From Tissierella simiarum (GTDB taxonomy: Bacteria; Bacillota; Clostridia; Tissierellales; Tissierellaceae): a DNA stretch of 64,000 nucleotides. The position numbers were made by a program, and so were the translations under genes. Below the pieces are notes generated by a model. The model made no database searches, was not told where the DNA came from, and saw nothing but the letters and a program-made list of their open reading frames with translations. The DNA lies in NCBI RefSeq assembly GCF_018917865.1, contig NZ_JAHLPM010000008.1, positions 62,001 to 126,000 on the forward strand, in the 5' to 3' direction. Each line of letters begins with the position of its first letter. Position 1 is the first letter of the stretch. This document shows, piece after piece, positions 54,763 through 63,349 of the stretch.

Positions 54763-56061
54763 TTATTTATTTTGCTCTTCTGATCGAATTATATCTATTA
54801 TTTCCTTCATTGCTTTTATACCATAATCTCCAAATTCTTCTTTTTGTATTTCTATATCTGGTATTGTACCTGTTTCATATTGAGAAGTTCCATCTTTATT
54901 CAATAACATTTCTGCTTCAAACCTTAACATTAATCCACTATTAGGAAGAATCATAAACATAGTATTATTTCCTCCTGAGCCTGTTGTTTTAGTTCCAGCC
55001 AAAGTAGCAAAATTACTTTGGTTACAGAACCTTGCAAATTCATCTGCTGCAGAATAAACATTTTCATCAACTATTAAAAATATTTTTCCATTGAATCCTA
55101 TGGAATTTCTTTCTTCAAGTTCTTCTTGCATTCCTGTTTTGATATAGTATTTAAAATTATCCTTCACCTCTTTAGGTATAGAATTATAAAAATCTAGTTT
55201 TTCTATAGAATTTTGTTTTATTTCAGGAAAGTGATATTCAAAATATTTCATTGTATAATCTCCACCCCGAATAATATTTATAGCTTCATAATTAATATCT
55301 TTCATATCTTTATTTGATAATGGGCTTACTAAAGATTCTATCCAATATTTACTACTTCCGCCCCCATTTCCTGTAATATCTATGATTAGATATGGATAAT
55401 CTTTTATATCATTAAGAAAATTTGTTATTTTATTTTTTTCTTTTTCATATCCTTTTTCATTATTACCATAATCTATAAAAAAAGATTGTATTTTTAGATA
55501 AGCTATTTTACCTTCTTCTATAACATGAGCTTTTATGTTATCTTTAGGTTTGTTTCGAGATGCTAAGTCTACATTTTTATTTATATAAATATCTGGGTAT
55601 TCTTCTAGGAATAATTGATACCAACCTTCATACTTTTTTCCAGCTTTTTTAAACATTTTTTCAAAGGGCTTAAACGCTTCATATGCATCTTCATATACTT
55701 TCATGACATCTAAATAAGTATTATAATAACTTGGATCTAAAATAAGTGTATGATCATCATGAAGTTCTGTTATTAAAATTCTCTGCATACAATGATAAAA
55801 TTCCATATTATCTTTTGTTTTCCTAATTTCCTTTTCAAATTCTTCTTTATGACTAAGCCAATCATATCCATATATCTTTTTTATCTCATAAAAGTGTGAA
55901 TAATTATCCTTTAAAATTTCATACATATATTCGAAGTCTTCTATCTTTTCTTCTACTGTTAAATCTTTTAGCCCTTCTTTGTTGGCAAGTATATAGAATA
56001 GTATGGTAAATATCAACAATATGATAACTCCTGTTACGAACAGATATTTCTTGTTTTTCAT
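54763..56061 (-). CDS. S41 family peptidase, membrane-anchored
   Basis: 432 residues. An N-terminal helix (YLFVTGVIILLIFTILFYIL) anchors or exports it. The region LHDDHTLIL and the later GNGGGSSKYW, VDENVYSAADEFARFC (catalytic Ser in YSAADE) and TGSGGNN form the S41 (tail-specific/C-terminal processing) core; the final TGTIPDIEI is typical. There is no clear PDZ domain. It is oriented with the radical-SAM peptide locus and lies 500 bp after the third precursor copy, so trimming of an exported peptide is possible but unproven. Confidence 0.85.
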   Translation of the reverse strand: MKNKKYLFVTGVIILLIFTILFYILANKEGLKDLTVEEKIEDFEYMYEILKDNYSHFYEIKKIYGYDWLSHKEEFEKEIRKTKDNMEFYHCMQRILITELHDDHTLILDPSYYNTYLDVMKVYEDAYEAFKPFEKMFKKAGKKYEGWYQLFLEEYPDIYINKNVDLASRNKPKDNIKAHVIEEGKIAYLKIQSFFIDYGNNEKGYEKEKNKITNFLNDIKDYPYLIIDITGNGGGSSKYWIESLVSPLSNKDMKDINYEAINIIRGGDYTMKYFEYHFPEIKQNSIEKLDFYNSIPKEVKDNFKYYIKTGMQEELEERNSIGFNGKIFLIVDENVYSAADEFARFCNQSNFATLAGTKTTGSGGNNTMFMILPNSGLMLRFEAEMLLNKDGTSQYETGTIPDIEIQKEEFGDYGIKAMKEIIDIIRSEEQNK

Positions 56062-56578
56062 TAACTACATACTCCTTTTATCTAAATAAGTTATGTAGAT
56101 ATTCTTATAGTAAATTATTATATCTAGTAAGCCTAAGATAATCTTTAAGTTTTTATGAATTTTATTTTTTACCTAAATACTTAAATTCACTTTTAATTTC
56201 ATAGAAATATCCATACCTTTGCAACATTTCATATATAACTTGATTATTCATGAATAATTTAAGGACTTAATAGATGCTAATAATCGACATTTTTTCTACA
56301 AAATTACCCTTTTCAGTATCCTATCGCACTCTTAGCAACATACATTCAACTGTAAACAACTAAAATTGCAACAATTACAGTTATACTCATAATAAAATAA
56401 ACCCTATCTAATTCACAAATCATAATTAATATGTTTAATAGTAATCCTGATAAAATATATTTTAATAAAGGGTTTGATATAAAAATTATTTAGGTATAGT
56501 AATAAAAAATAATCACTACATATATACAAAATAATGAACTAGGAGTGAAAAATATAACAATTAAATATATAATCTATT
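56062..56578. other. non-coding stretch between S41 gene and third precursor
   Basis: AT-rich; no supported gene. A 29-codon minus frame (56162-56251) reads EMLQRYGYFYEIKSEFKYLG and could be a gene tail remnant, but has no ribosome site. The left arm of an inverted repeat lies at 56535-56553. Confidence 0.5.
56535..56553. repeat. inverted-repeat arm, 3' side of third precursor copy
   Basis: TGAACTAGGAGTGA (56535-56548) pairs with TCACTCCTAATTCA (56895-56908); one position is a G-U pair on the minus-strand RNA. After one mismatch the pairing resumes for four more bases (56550-56553 with 56890-56893). Confidence 0.7.
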
Positions 56579-56773
56579 TTAAAGCCACGAACTACCTTTT
56601 GGGGTAAATACATCATTGTATTTAAAACAACCTTTTGTATTGCCATTTGTCTTCCCTATCCATACATAGTCTTCATAGCAACTTTTTTCACAACGAGATT
56701 CTTGTCCTTTAACATCTAAGTTGTTTATTTTATCTAAAATTTTTTGTATCCTAAAGTTAATTTTTCTTTTCAC
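56579..56773 (-). CDS. third Cys-rich radical-SAM peptide precursor copy, start codon uncertain
   Basis: It is clearly homologous to the precursors at 62865 and 63082: leader RIQKILDKINNLDVKGQ, then CEKSC, VWIGKTNGN and a third Cys in KGCFKYND. Aligned base by base, the ATG of the sister genes is ATT here. The only upstream in-frame initiator is GTG at 56773, which overlaps the GGGAGG ribosome site and is too close for normal initiation. Translation from ATT would give about 60 residues, from GTG 64. It may be weakly expressed or silent. It stands apart from the pair, after the exporter gene. Confidence 0.65.
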   Translation of the reverse strand: MKRKINFRIQKILDKINNLDVKGQESRCEKSCYEDYVWIGKTNGNTKGCFKYNDVFTPKGSSWL

Positions 56774-57148
56774 CTCCCTAAAATAAAATCTTTTTTACCA
56801 CTCTAGCAATAATAATCTACCATATATTAATTATCCTTATTTCTTTCATTTACAAATAGTAACTCTGTAAATATAAGCTAATGAATATAATTTATCACTC
56901 CTAATTCAGAAAAGATACTTAACTATAACTTTTTCTTTCACTTTTTATCCTTCTTATCTAACTAGGAACTGTGCTAAGAAAAAAATTATGCTTTTTTCTA
57001 TTCAGATTAATATTGCCTATTAACTATACTTCTTTGACAATTTGCAGCATTTATCTTTATTTGATCAATCATTTTTAAAATAATATTTTAAGTTTTATTA
57101 TAGAGTTGAATTGTAGTCATTCTTCCTAAAAATATATATTTAAAATTC
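56774..57148. other. non-coding stretch between third precursor and exporter
   Basis: AT-rich, no gene. It holds the ribosome site of the third precursor copy and the right arm of its inverted repeat (56890-56908). Any promoter for that copy must be here; I see no convincing boxes. Confidence 0.5.
56890..56908. repeat. inverted-repeat arm, 5' side of third precursor copy
   Basis: Partner of 56535-56553; 374 bp end to end, enclosing only the third precursor copy. Confidence 0.7.
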
Positions 57149-58888
57149 TCAGCTAACATTTTTCATATATAAGTTATAATATATATTTTTTAACTTCATT
57201 AACTCATCATGAGTACCTTTTTCGACAATTTTTCCATCTTTTAAAGTGTATATAATATCTGCATCTTCTACCGTTGAAAGTCTATGGGCGATTATAATTA
57301 CTGTTTTGTTTCTAATAAAAGATTCTAAGTTATTTTTGACATGGAATTCAGAAATATTGTCTAAAGAAGATGTAGCTTCATCTAAAATGATAATAGGAGT
57401 ATCTTTAAGTATAGCCCTTGCAATAGAAATTTTTTGTTTCTGTCCTCCTGACAATATTAACCCTCTTTGCCCTACTACAGTATCGAATTGTTCAGAAAGT
57501 GACATAATAAATTCATATATATCTGCCGCTTTTGTAGCTTGTATTACATCACTCATTTCTATATTTCTATTAGATAGTATTAAATTGTTTAATATTGTAT
57601 CATTAAATATAAAAACATCTTGAGAAACAACACTAATATTCCTTCTTAGAAACTTTAAATTATATTCTTTAATATTCTTACCATCTAACAATATCTCTCC
57701 CTCGTCCACATCCCACAGCCTTAACATAAGATTAATCAAGGTTGTTTTACCTGAACCACTAACTCCTACAAGAGCAGTTGTCTTTTTTTCTTGAAAATTA
57801 ATATTCATATCTTTGATTACGTAATTATCTTCAGTATATGAAAACTTTACATGTTTAAATTGAATGTTGCCAATTATGTAATTCGGTCTATATCCATGAT
57901 TTACCTGTTTTATATCAATAGGCTCATCTAGTACTTTAAATATTCTTTCAATTGCTACAAACGCACGCCTTGTGTTAGTTTTCAAGTGTGCAATTCTAAA
58001 TACTGGTCCCAATAGTCTTTGAGAATATGTATTAAATGCTATTAATGTCCCTAAGGTCATATCTCCAAGCATAACTTTGTATCCTCCATATCCCAAAACA
58101 GCTATTGTAATCAAAGAGCTTATTATATTTGCACTTGCCATACTAAGTGAAAAATTTAATTCAAGTTTAATTTCATTTTCCAACAATTTCCTAGATGTGG
58201 GAAAATATCTTATGAAAAAATGTTTTCTTGCATTTTGAACTACAAAGTTCATCATGGAAGATATAAATTCCTCTATTATTGATGTAAATTCTCCATATTT
58301 ATCCCTCAAGTTAATAACTATTTTATTAATTTTTTTACTAAACTTATTTTGAAAATAAAACATAACAGGTTGTAATATTATGGCAACAATTAATAAATCA
58401 AATTGTAATCTACATAAAAATATAAACATTACTATTGATGTGCATATATCAGATATGATAGAAAATAACATTTTCGTAGAAAAATGTTCTATTGTATCTA
58501 CATCACTATTAACTGTAGTAAGTAATTCTCCTGTGTCTACATTTGAATAATATGTCCCTGAGAATTTCTGTAAACGTCTAATCAATTTCAACCTCAAATC
58601 ATAAACAATTTTCTTCCCTATAATCGAATACATATAATCTGATATTATTCTACTTCCATTTTCAAATAGCATTACCACCAGATATATAATCATAAATTTA
58701 ATAAGAAGCTCTAAATTTTTATTAGGTATAGCATCATCTATTATTTTCATAATAATATAAGGTGATAGAATTGTTAATAGTGAGTTAACAAGCATAAAAA
58801 GTGCAGCTAAAAAATGCTGTTTTTTATATTTAAATATAATTTTAAAAAGCTTACGAATATTCTTTTTATCAGTTCTATCTATAATCAT
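57149..58888 (-). CDS. ABC exporter of the radical-SAM peptide locus (no C39 peptidase)
   Basis: 579 residues: six membrane helices in the first 300, then an ATPase with GVSGSGKTTLINLML, signature LSGGQKQKISIARAI and Walker B PIIILDEATSSLD. There is no N-terminal C39 protease, so leader removal falls to another enzyme, likely the overlapping subtilisin gene. It starts 14 bases inside the 3' end of that gene, showing coupled translation. Export of the mature peptide is inferred from position. Confidence 0.87.
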   Translation of the reverse strand: MIIDRTDKKNIRKLFKIIFKYKKQHFLAALFMLVNSLLTILSPYIIMKIIDDAIPNKNLELLIKFMIIYLVVMLFENGSRIISDYMYSIIGKKIVYDLRLKLIRRLQKFSGTYYSNVDTGELLTTVNSDVDTIEHFSTKMLFSIISDICTSIVMFIFLCRLQFDLLIVAIILQPVMFYFQNKFSKKINKIVINLRDKYGEFTSIIEEFISSMMNFVVQNARKHFFIRYFPTSRKLLENEIKLELNFSLSMASANIISSLITIAVLGYGGYKVMLGDMTLGTLIAFNTYSQRLLGPVFRIAHLKTNTRRAFVAIERIFKVLDEPIDIKQVNHGYRPNYIIGNIQFKHVKFSYTEDNYVIKDMNINFQEKKTTALVGVSGSGKTTLINLMLRLWDVDEGEILLDGKNIKEYNLKFLRRNISVVSQDVFIFNDTILNNLILSNRNIEMSDVIQATKAADIYEFIMSLSEQFDTVVGQRGLILSGGQKQKISIARAILKDTPIIILDEATSSLDNISEFHVKNNLESFIRNKTVIIIAHRLSTVEDADIIYTLKDGKIVEKGTHDELMKLKNIYYNLYMKNVS

Positions 58889-59921
58889 GGTTAACCCTCA
58901 CATTTATAAAATCTAATAAAGAATATATAGATTCAAACGTACTAAAAGAGAGCAATTTGTAGTCTATCTTAATATTGAATTCTTTCTCAATATTCTTTAT
59001 TATTTCATAAAAATCTTTAGACTTGTAATAAATCTTATCATTGGGAAGCATATATTTATATAATAATGGAATATCTTGTTGTGACAAATTTAAAACTTTA
59101 ACAAAAATTTTTTCTAGCTTCATTAAATTCTTCTTAGAATAATTACTTTTCCAATCTGATATTTCGCAAAAACATGAATTTATATTATTAGTATCATCAT
59201 CTTTCCAAAAATTTTTTACTGCTTTATATTCTAATAATTGATTTAATTCTTCAAAAGAAATATTATCATTTTTATCTAGCATATTTAATACTAACCCTGT
59301 AAATAACGATGTAGCTTTACTGTTTCCTCCAAACATTTTATACTTATTATCTAAAGTTGGAACTAAAACAGGTGTTATATCAGCCACACATTGTATTTTC
59401 TTTGCACTATTGTACCAGTAATTATATGAATTGGTGAACGGCATACCCCTGACCCCTATTACATTTTTAAAAACAGCTGGAAAACTATCGTTATTACTAT
59501 TTTCTAAAGAGCATATTATTATTTTTCCTTGCTTATACAATTCATTACATACTTTATATAATTCATCTTTATATTCTTCATTTATAGTAGCAACACTTAA
59601 ATTCACAACTCTTATATCTATATTTTTAACATACTTTAATGCTTCAATTAATGCTTTTGAATGCGTTTCCGCTTCTTTATTTAGTATTTTAACTACAAAT
59701 ATGTTTACACTAGAAGATACCCGCTGTATCACTGATGCACAAAAAGTACCATGCCCATTTTCATCATTATAACTATCTTTTTTAATCACTAGTTCTTTGT
59801 TATTATCATATTCAAAACTCAGTCCACCAATAATACATTCACTAAAATCTTTATTATTTATATCAATACCACTATCAATTATAATGACATTATTCTTAAA
59901 TTTTTTTAATATATTATTCAT
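58875..59921 (-). CDS. subtilisin-like (S8) protease of the peptide locus
   Basis: 348 residues from the ATG at 59921 (GTGGGTG site, similar in form to that of the precursors). The triad is visible: Asp in VIIDSGIDINNKDF near residue 16, His in NGHGTFCASVIQ near 60, Ser in GGNSKATSLFTGLVL near 205, with oxyanion Asn in SLENSNNDSF. No signal peptide or prodomain, so it acts in the cytosol. Intracellular S8 enzymes in peptide loci remove leader peptides. Past residue 235 there is an extra helical segment that may bind the substrate. Confidence 0.85.
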   Translation of the reverse strand: MNNILKKFKNNVIIIDSGIDINNKDFSECIIGGLSFEYDNNKELVIKKDSYNDENGHGTFCASVIQRVSSSVNIFVVKILNKEAETHSKALIEALKYVKNIDIRVVNLSVATINEEYKDELYKVCNELYKQGKIIICSLENSNNDSFPAVFKNVIGVRGMPFTNSYNYWYNSAKKIQCVADITPVLVPTLDNKYKMFGGNSKATSLFTGLVLNMLDKNDNISFEELNQLLEYKAVKNFWKDDDTNNINSCFCEISDWKSNYSKKNLMKLEKIFVKVLNLSQQDIPLLYKYMLPNDKIYYKSKDFYEIIKNIEKEFNIKIDYKLLSFSTFESIYSLLDFINVRVNHDYR

Positions 59922-60003
59922 TGTGTATTCACCCACTTCATCTTTATCCGTATTCTCCTATATTTTATAAGATACTACTATAAGTGTCTAAGCTACATAT
60001 ACT

Positions 60004-60696
60004 TTAAGTTGTTTTTTTAAGCAATACTCTTTTTAAAAAACATATTTGTCTTCTTTCTAATGGGCTCCTATTTACTATCCAACCATTAAGCACCATTAAT
60101 ACAATCATGAAACCAAGTAAAAATATCTTAGATCTGTCATAATCATGGCGATTTGAAAAAGAAAATATATTAAAGATTGATGATCTTCTCATATTAATAT
60201 TCCAATAAACCCAATACATTAATGATACTATATAACCAGCTTGAACTATAGAAAACAAATTTGCTACAGTCATTGAAAATACTCCTAAGAAGATTGTTCC
60301 AGTAAATCCAATCCATAAAAATTCCCAATAAGAAAATAAATATCCTTCATATATATTTCCATAAGGTGTAAAACCAAGATAAACCAATAAAAAAGGTATA
60401 ATCATGAAAAGCATCAGAAGAAAGCCAACAAATAAAAATCGCACCAAAAGAATTTTTGTCTTGTTCTCTCTCGTTAAAAAAAGTATTTCTGATGTATAAC
60501 TATACTTATCTACCAGCATAATATCTGATACCATCACTATCCCTACAAAAGGCATGTATATTTCTGAAAGATTCATAAAGTCCAGCAATGTTGGACAGTA
60601 AAAAGCAATAGGAATAATTGCCATAAATAATGCACATAACAGCCACTTTATTGGTGAAAATAGAATTTTAGTATTATATTTTAAATAATCAATCAT
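60004..60696 (-). CDS. ABC-2-type permease subunit (second)
   Basis: 230 residues from the ATG at 60696 (GGAGGG nine bases before; TTG 60705 lies against that site). Six hydrophobic helices, e.g. WLLCALFMAIIPIAFYCPTL and FMIIPFLLVYLGFTPYGN. It begins one base after the previous permease ends. Together with that permease and the ATPase it forms a three-gene transporter such as LanFEG/BcrAB immunity pumps, which expel the peptide from the membrane. No family beyond ABC-2-like is recognised. Confidence 0.7.
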   Translation of the reverse strand: MIDYLKYNTKILFSPIKWLLCALFMAIIPIAFYCPTLLDFMNLSEIYMPFVGIVMVSDIMLVDKYSYTSEILFLTRENKTKILLVRFLFVGFLLMLFMIIPFLLVYLGFTPYGNIYEGYLFSYWEFLWIGFTGTIFLGVFSMTVANLFSIVQAGYIVSLMYWVYWNINMRRSSIFNIFSFSNRHDYDRSKIFLLGFMIVLMVLNGWIVNRSPLERRQICFLKRVLLKKTT

Positions 60697-60697
60697 T

Positions 60698-61774
60698 TTA
60701 TACAACCCTCCAAGACTTTTTATCCGACTTCTCCCATATTTTGCAGGATACTATAAGTAGCACAACAGTCAGTGCCATGTATATAATTCGATTTTGTATA
60801 ATTACATCATTAATAGATTCTACAATCAAAGTACGGATTAAAAATTTATATAATGTAACAGAAAAATTCCCACGCCCTATAAAAACTCCTTCTGTAACAT
60901 TAAATATAAAGTATAATATATATATAGGAATTACTGCCATACCATTCTTAAATACTAAAGATAATGTTACTATTAATGCACTTGCAAATAATAACGATGG
61001 TAAAACATAAATAAGTATTTGGACTATCATATCAAGAAATCTTGTGTTCCAACCAGCTCGTCCAAACTTAATACATATAATAGAGTCCACACATATTCCA
61101 AGAATAAATACACTTAAAAAAAATGATAGGAAACATCCAAAATATCTACCCAACACGTACTCATGAGATTTAACTTGCTTTGTATGTATTAGTTCATTCA
61201 TTCTATATCTTCTATCCTTCGAAAATAAAAGTGCAAAAATGGGTAATATCAATATCCCCCCAACCAATTGAGCTAAATCTGCGTAATTCATAGAAACTTC
61301 ATATGTATATGCCTTATCTCCTAACCAAGAACGTAAGTTTTTATTTACCTCTTTAACAGTACCTAATCTCTCTTTACCATTATCCATAAAAGCTTTTATC
61401 CATTCTTCTATCCATTCTGCTGTCTCAGTATCTTTTTCCTTTCTAACATAATTCATAATCTGTAAAATGCTGAGTCCTTCTTTATCCATTTTTTCACCAA
61501 GTTGTATCATGTACCCCTCGACATTTACACCTGCTTTTTCCATACTCTTAAGCCTATATATAACATATTCTCTAAGTTCTTCTTCAGTTCTATCTACATA
61601 AAGATATTCATGGTATCCTTTAATTGCTCTAATATCTGCATCACTTTTTACAGGAAGATAAAATATATATGACATTTCACTATAAGTAAACCCAACAAAT
61701 AGTAATACACATAGCCAAAATATGATGCTCTTTACCTGCTGTTTCATTTCAAAACCTATAATGTCAAATATCAT
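60698..61774 (-). CDS. ABC-2-type permease subunit (first)
   Basis: 358 residues: one N-terminal helix (SIIFWLCVLLFVGFTYS), a soluble extracytoplasmic part of about 130 residues, then five helices from residue 175. This is the shape of ABC-2 permeases of bacteriocin immunity or lipid-linked export. Its ATG shares one base with the ATPase stop (TAATG), so the three genes are translationally coupled. Confidence 0.75.
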   Translation of the reverse strand: MIFDIIGFEMKQQVKSIIFWLCVLLFVGFTYSEMSYIFYLPVKSDADIRAIKGYHEYLYVDRTEEELREYVIYRLKSMEKAGVNVEGYMIQLGEKMDKEGLSILQIMNYVRKEKDTETAEWIEEWIKAFMDNGKERLGTVKEVNKNLRSWLGDKAYTYEVSMNYADLAQLVGGILILPIFALLFSKDRRYRMNELIHTKQVKSHEYVLGRYFGCFLSFFLSVFILGICVDSIICIKFGRAGWNTRFLDMIVQILIYVLPSLLFASALIVTLSLVFKNGMAVIPIYILYFIFNVTEGVFIGRGNFSVTLYKFLIRTLIVESINDVIIQNRIIYMALTVVLLIVSCKIWEKSDKKSWRVV

Positions 61775-62655
61775 TATTTAGCTTCCTCCTTTGAGGACAA
61801 TAGCATATATGCATCTTCAATAGAAGGTTCTACTTCTATACAATCAAGACTAGGTTGATCTTTAGATACAATTCTTGCTTCTATTTTCCCCTGCAAATGC
61901 TGACTTGAAATTACCGTGTAATTTTGTTTAAGCTCATCAAGTTCAGTAGTATTATATAAAGTACATTTCCATGCACTCCCTTTTGCCTGCTGGATTAAGT
62001 CTTCTACGGAGCCTTTATATATAACTTTTCCATAGTCCAGAACAGCTAACATTTCACATGTACTAGCTATATCTTCTACAATATGAGTAGAAAGCAGAAC
62101 TATATTATTTTTCGAATATTCACTTAATATATTTCTTATTCTAACTCGTTCTTCTGGATCTACACCAGATGTTGGCTCATCAACAATTAATATCTTAGGT
62201 TCATTCAAAAGTGCCTGTGCAATGCCTAATCTTTTTTTCATTCCACCTGAAAGTTGTCGAAACCTTTTATGAGACTGTTGTTGTAAATTTAACTGTATTA
62301 GTACTTCCTCAATTCTTTCTTTTCTCTTTTTTGGCTTCATTTTATTTAACATTCCCATATAATCCATAGCTTCATAAACAGTTAAATTGTTATAAAAACC
62401 AAATTCCTGTGGTAAATAACCTAATAAAGATTTAATAGACAAAATATTTTTCTTTTTAAGAGGTATACCGCATATTTCAACTGAACCCCTAGTAGGCTCT
62501 AATAAGGCAGTAAGAATTCTCATCAAAGTAGTCTTTCCTGCACCATTCTTGCCAAGTAACCCAAACATACCTTGTGATATATGCAAATCAACATCATTGA
62601 GTGCAGTAGTTTCCTTACCATATATTTTGGTAAGTTCTTTTATTTTTATATCCAT
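61774..62655 (-). CDS. ABC transporter ATPase, BcrA/CcmA-like
   Basis: 293 residues. Walker A GKNGAGKTTLMRIL, signature LSGGMKKRLGIAQAL, Walker B ILIVDEPTSGVDPEERVRI and STHIVEDI are the pattern of drug/bacteriocin self-protection ATPases. The C-terminal 80 residues form an extra domain. First gene of the transporter trio, about 210 bp after the tandem precursors. Confidence 0.88.
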   Translation of the reverse strand: MDIKIKELTKIYGKETTALNDVDLHISQGMFGLLGKNGAGKTTLMRILTALLEPTRGSVEICGIPLKKKNILSIKSLLGYLPQEFGFYNNLTVYEAMDYMGMLNKMKPKKRKERIEEVLIQLNLQQQSHKRFRQLSGGMKKRLGIAQALLNEPKILIVDEPTSGVDPEERVRIRNILSEYSKNNIVLLSTHIVEDIASTCEMLAVLDYGKVIYKGSVEDLIQQAKGSAWKCTLYNTTELDELKQNYTVISSQHLQGKIEARIVSKDQPSLDCIEVEPSIEDAYMLLSSKEEAK

Positions 62656-62763
62656 GCTTATTAATCATCCTTTCTCGCATAATCTTGAAAACTTTTAAGA
62701 ATATTTCTATATGTCTGTCTAATTATATTCATATTTTTTAAATAAATATCTTTCAAAAACTAT

Positions 62764-62797
62764 TTGTATGAAGGATTCTATGGAATCCTTCATACAA
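62764..62797. terminator. hairpin after the tandem precursors
   Basis: Perfect 15-bp stem TTGTATGAAGGATTC / GAATCCTTCATACAA with a four-base loop. Only a weak T tract follows on the minus strand, so it may be a partial terminator letting less transcript reach the transporter genes, or a 3'-end stabiliser. Confidence 0.7.
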
Positions 62798-62798
62798 T

Positions 62799-62812
62799 TA
62801 AAACAGACTAGT
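62799..62812. repeat. inverted-repeat arm, 3' side of the tandem precursors
   Basis: TAAAACAGACTAGT, exact reverse complement of 63296-63309; lies between the precursor stop and the hairpin. Confidence 0.75.
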
Positions 62813-62864
62813 TATTTAAATACTCTTATTTTATCTCCATGGAATATTTAATATCTATGTGGGA

Positions 62865-63053
62865 TTACATCCATGTTGATTTTTTAGGAGTGTACACATC
62901 TTCATATTTATAGCAGCCTTTTACATTACCATTGGTTTTTCCTACCCATACCATGTCTTCAAAACAATCAGCATCGCAAGGTAAGCCATCACCTTGTCCT
63001 TTTACATCCAAATTATCTATCTTGTCTGAAATCTTTTGTATTTTTAAATCCAT
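62865..63053 (-). CDS. Cys-rich radical-SAM peptide precursor 2
   Basis: 62 residues from the ATG at 63053 with AAGGGGG before it; longer in-frame starts upstream run through the neighbouring precursor. Leader: KIQKISDKIDNLDVKGQ. Core: CDADC (C-x3-C), VWVGKTNGN and a third Cys in KGCYKYED, ending KKSTWM. The shared leader with a variable core is typical of ribosomal peptides modified by an enzyme. The SPASM maturase next door could form sulfur-carbon or carbon-carbon links. Only 28 bp separates it from the sister gene. Confidence 0.82.
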   Translation of the reverse strand: MDLKIQKISDKIDNLDVKGQGDGLPCDADCFEDMVWVGKTNGNVKGCYKYEDVYTPKKSTWM

Positions 63054-63081
63054 CAAATTTCCCCCTTGTTTTTTATAATTA

Positions 63082-63264
63082 CTAAAAGAAAGGATTGCCT
63101 CTAGCATTATATCCTTCATCATTGTACCAGCATGATGAACTCTCTTCTTTTGATCTCTTACCTTTCCAAACAGTAACTTTACAGTTAAATTTACAATCGC
63201 CACCCTGTCCTTTAACATCTAGGTTATCTACCTTATCTGAAATCTTTTGTACCTTTAAATTCAT
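63082..63264 (-). CDS. Cys-rich radical-SAM peptide precursor 1
   Basis: 60 residues. AAGGGGGTG lies seven bases before the ATG. The leader KVQKISDKVDNLDVKGQGG is almost the same as in the sister, while the core differs: CKFNC, VWKGKRSKE, SSSCWYNDE, ending ARGNPFF. Shared core elements among the copies are C-x3-C, V-W-x-G-K and a third Cys. It follows the maturase gene by 85 bp. Confidence 0.82.
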   Translation of the reverse strand: MNLKVQKISDKVDNLDVKGQGGDCKFNCKVTVWKGKRSKEESSSCWYNDEGYNARGNPFF

Positions 63265-63295
63265 TAATATTCACCCCCTTATTCAAATAATTAAT

Positions 63296-63309
63296 ACTAG
63301 TCTGTTTTA
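63296..63309. repeat. inverted-repeat arm, 5' side of the tandem precursors
   Basis: ACTAGTCTGTTTTA, exact reverse complement of 62799-62812. The pair spans 511 bp and encloses both precursor genes only. Confidence 0.75.
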
Positions 63310-63349
63310 GGCATTTATTAGCTTTTAATATATTAATAATTCATTGTGA

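Noticed and set aside
56162-56251. 29-codon frame as a fourth small peptide gene
   Set aside because: No ribosome site, no leader similarity to the precursors, no cysteine; perhaps a gene tail remnant.
62865-63218. 117-codon reading frame covering the second precursor
   Set aside because: The upstream half overlaps the first precursor in another frame; the true start is the ATG at 63053 with its own ribosome site and a leader matching the sister.
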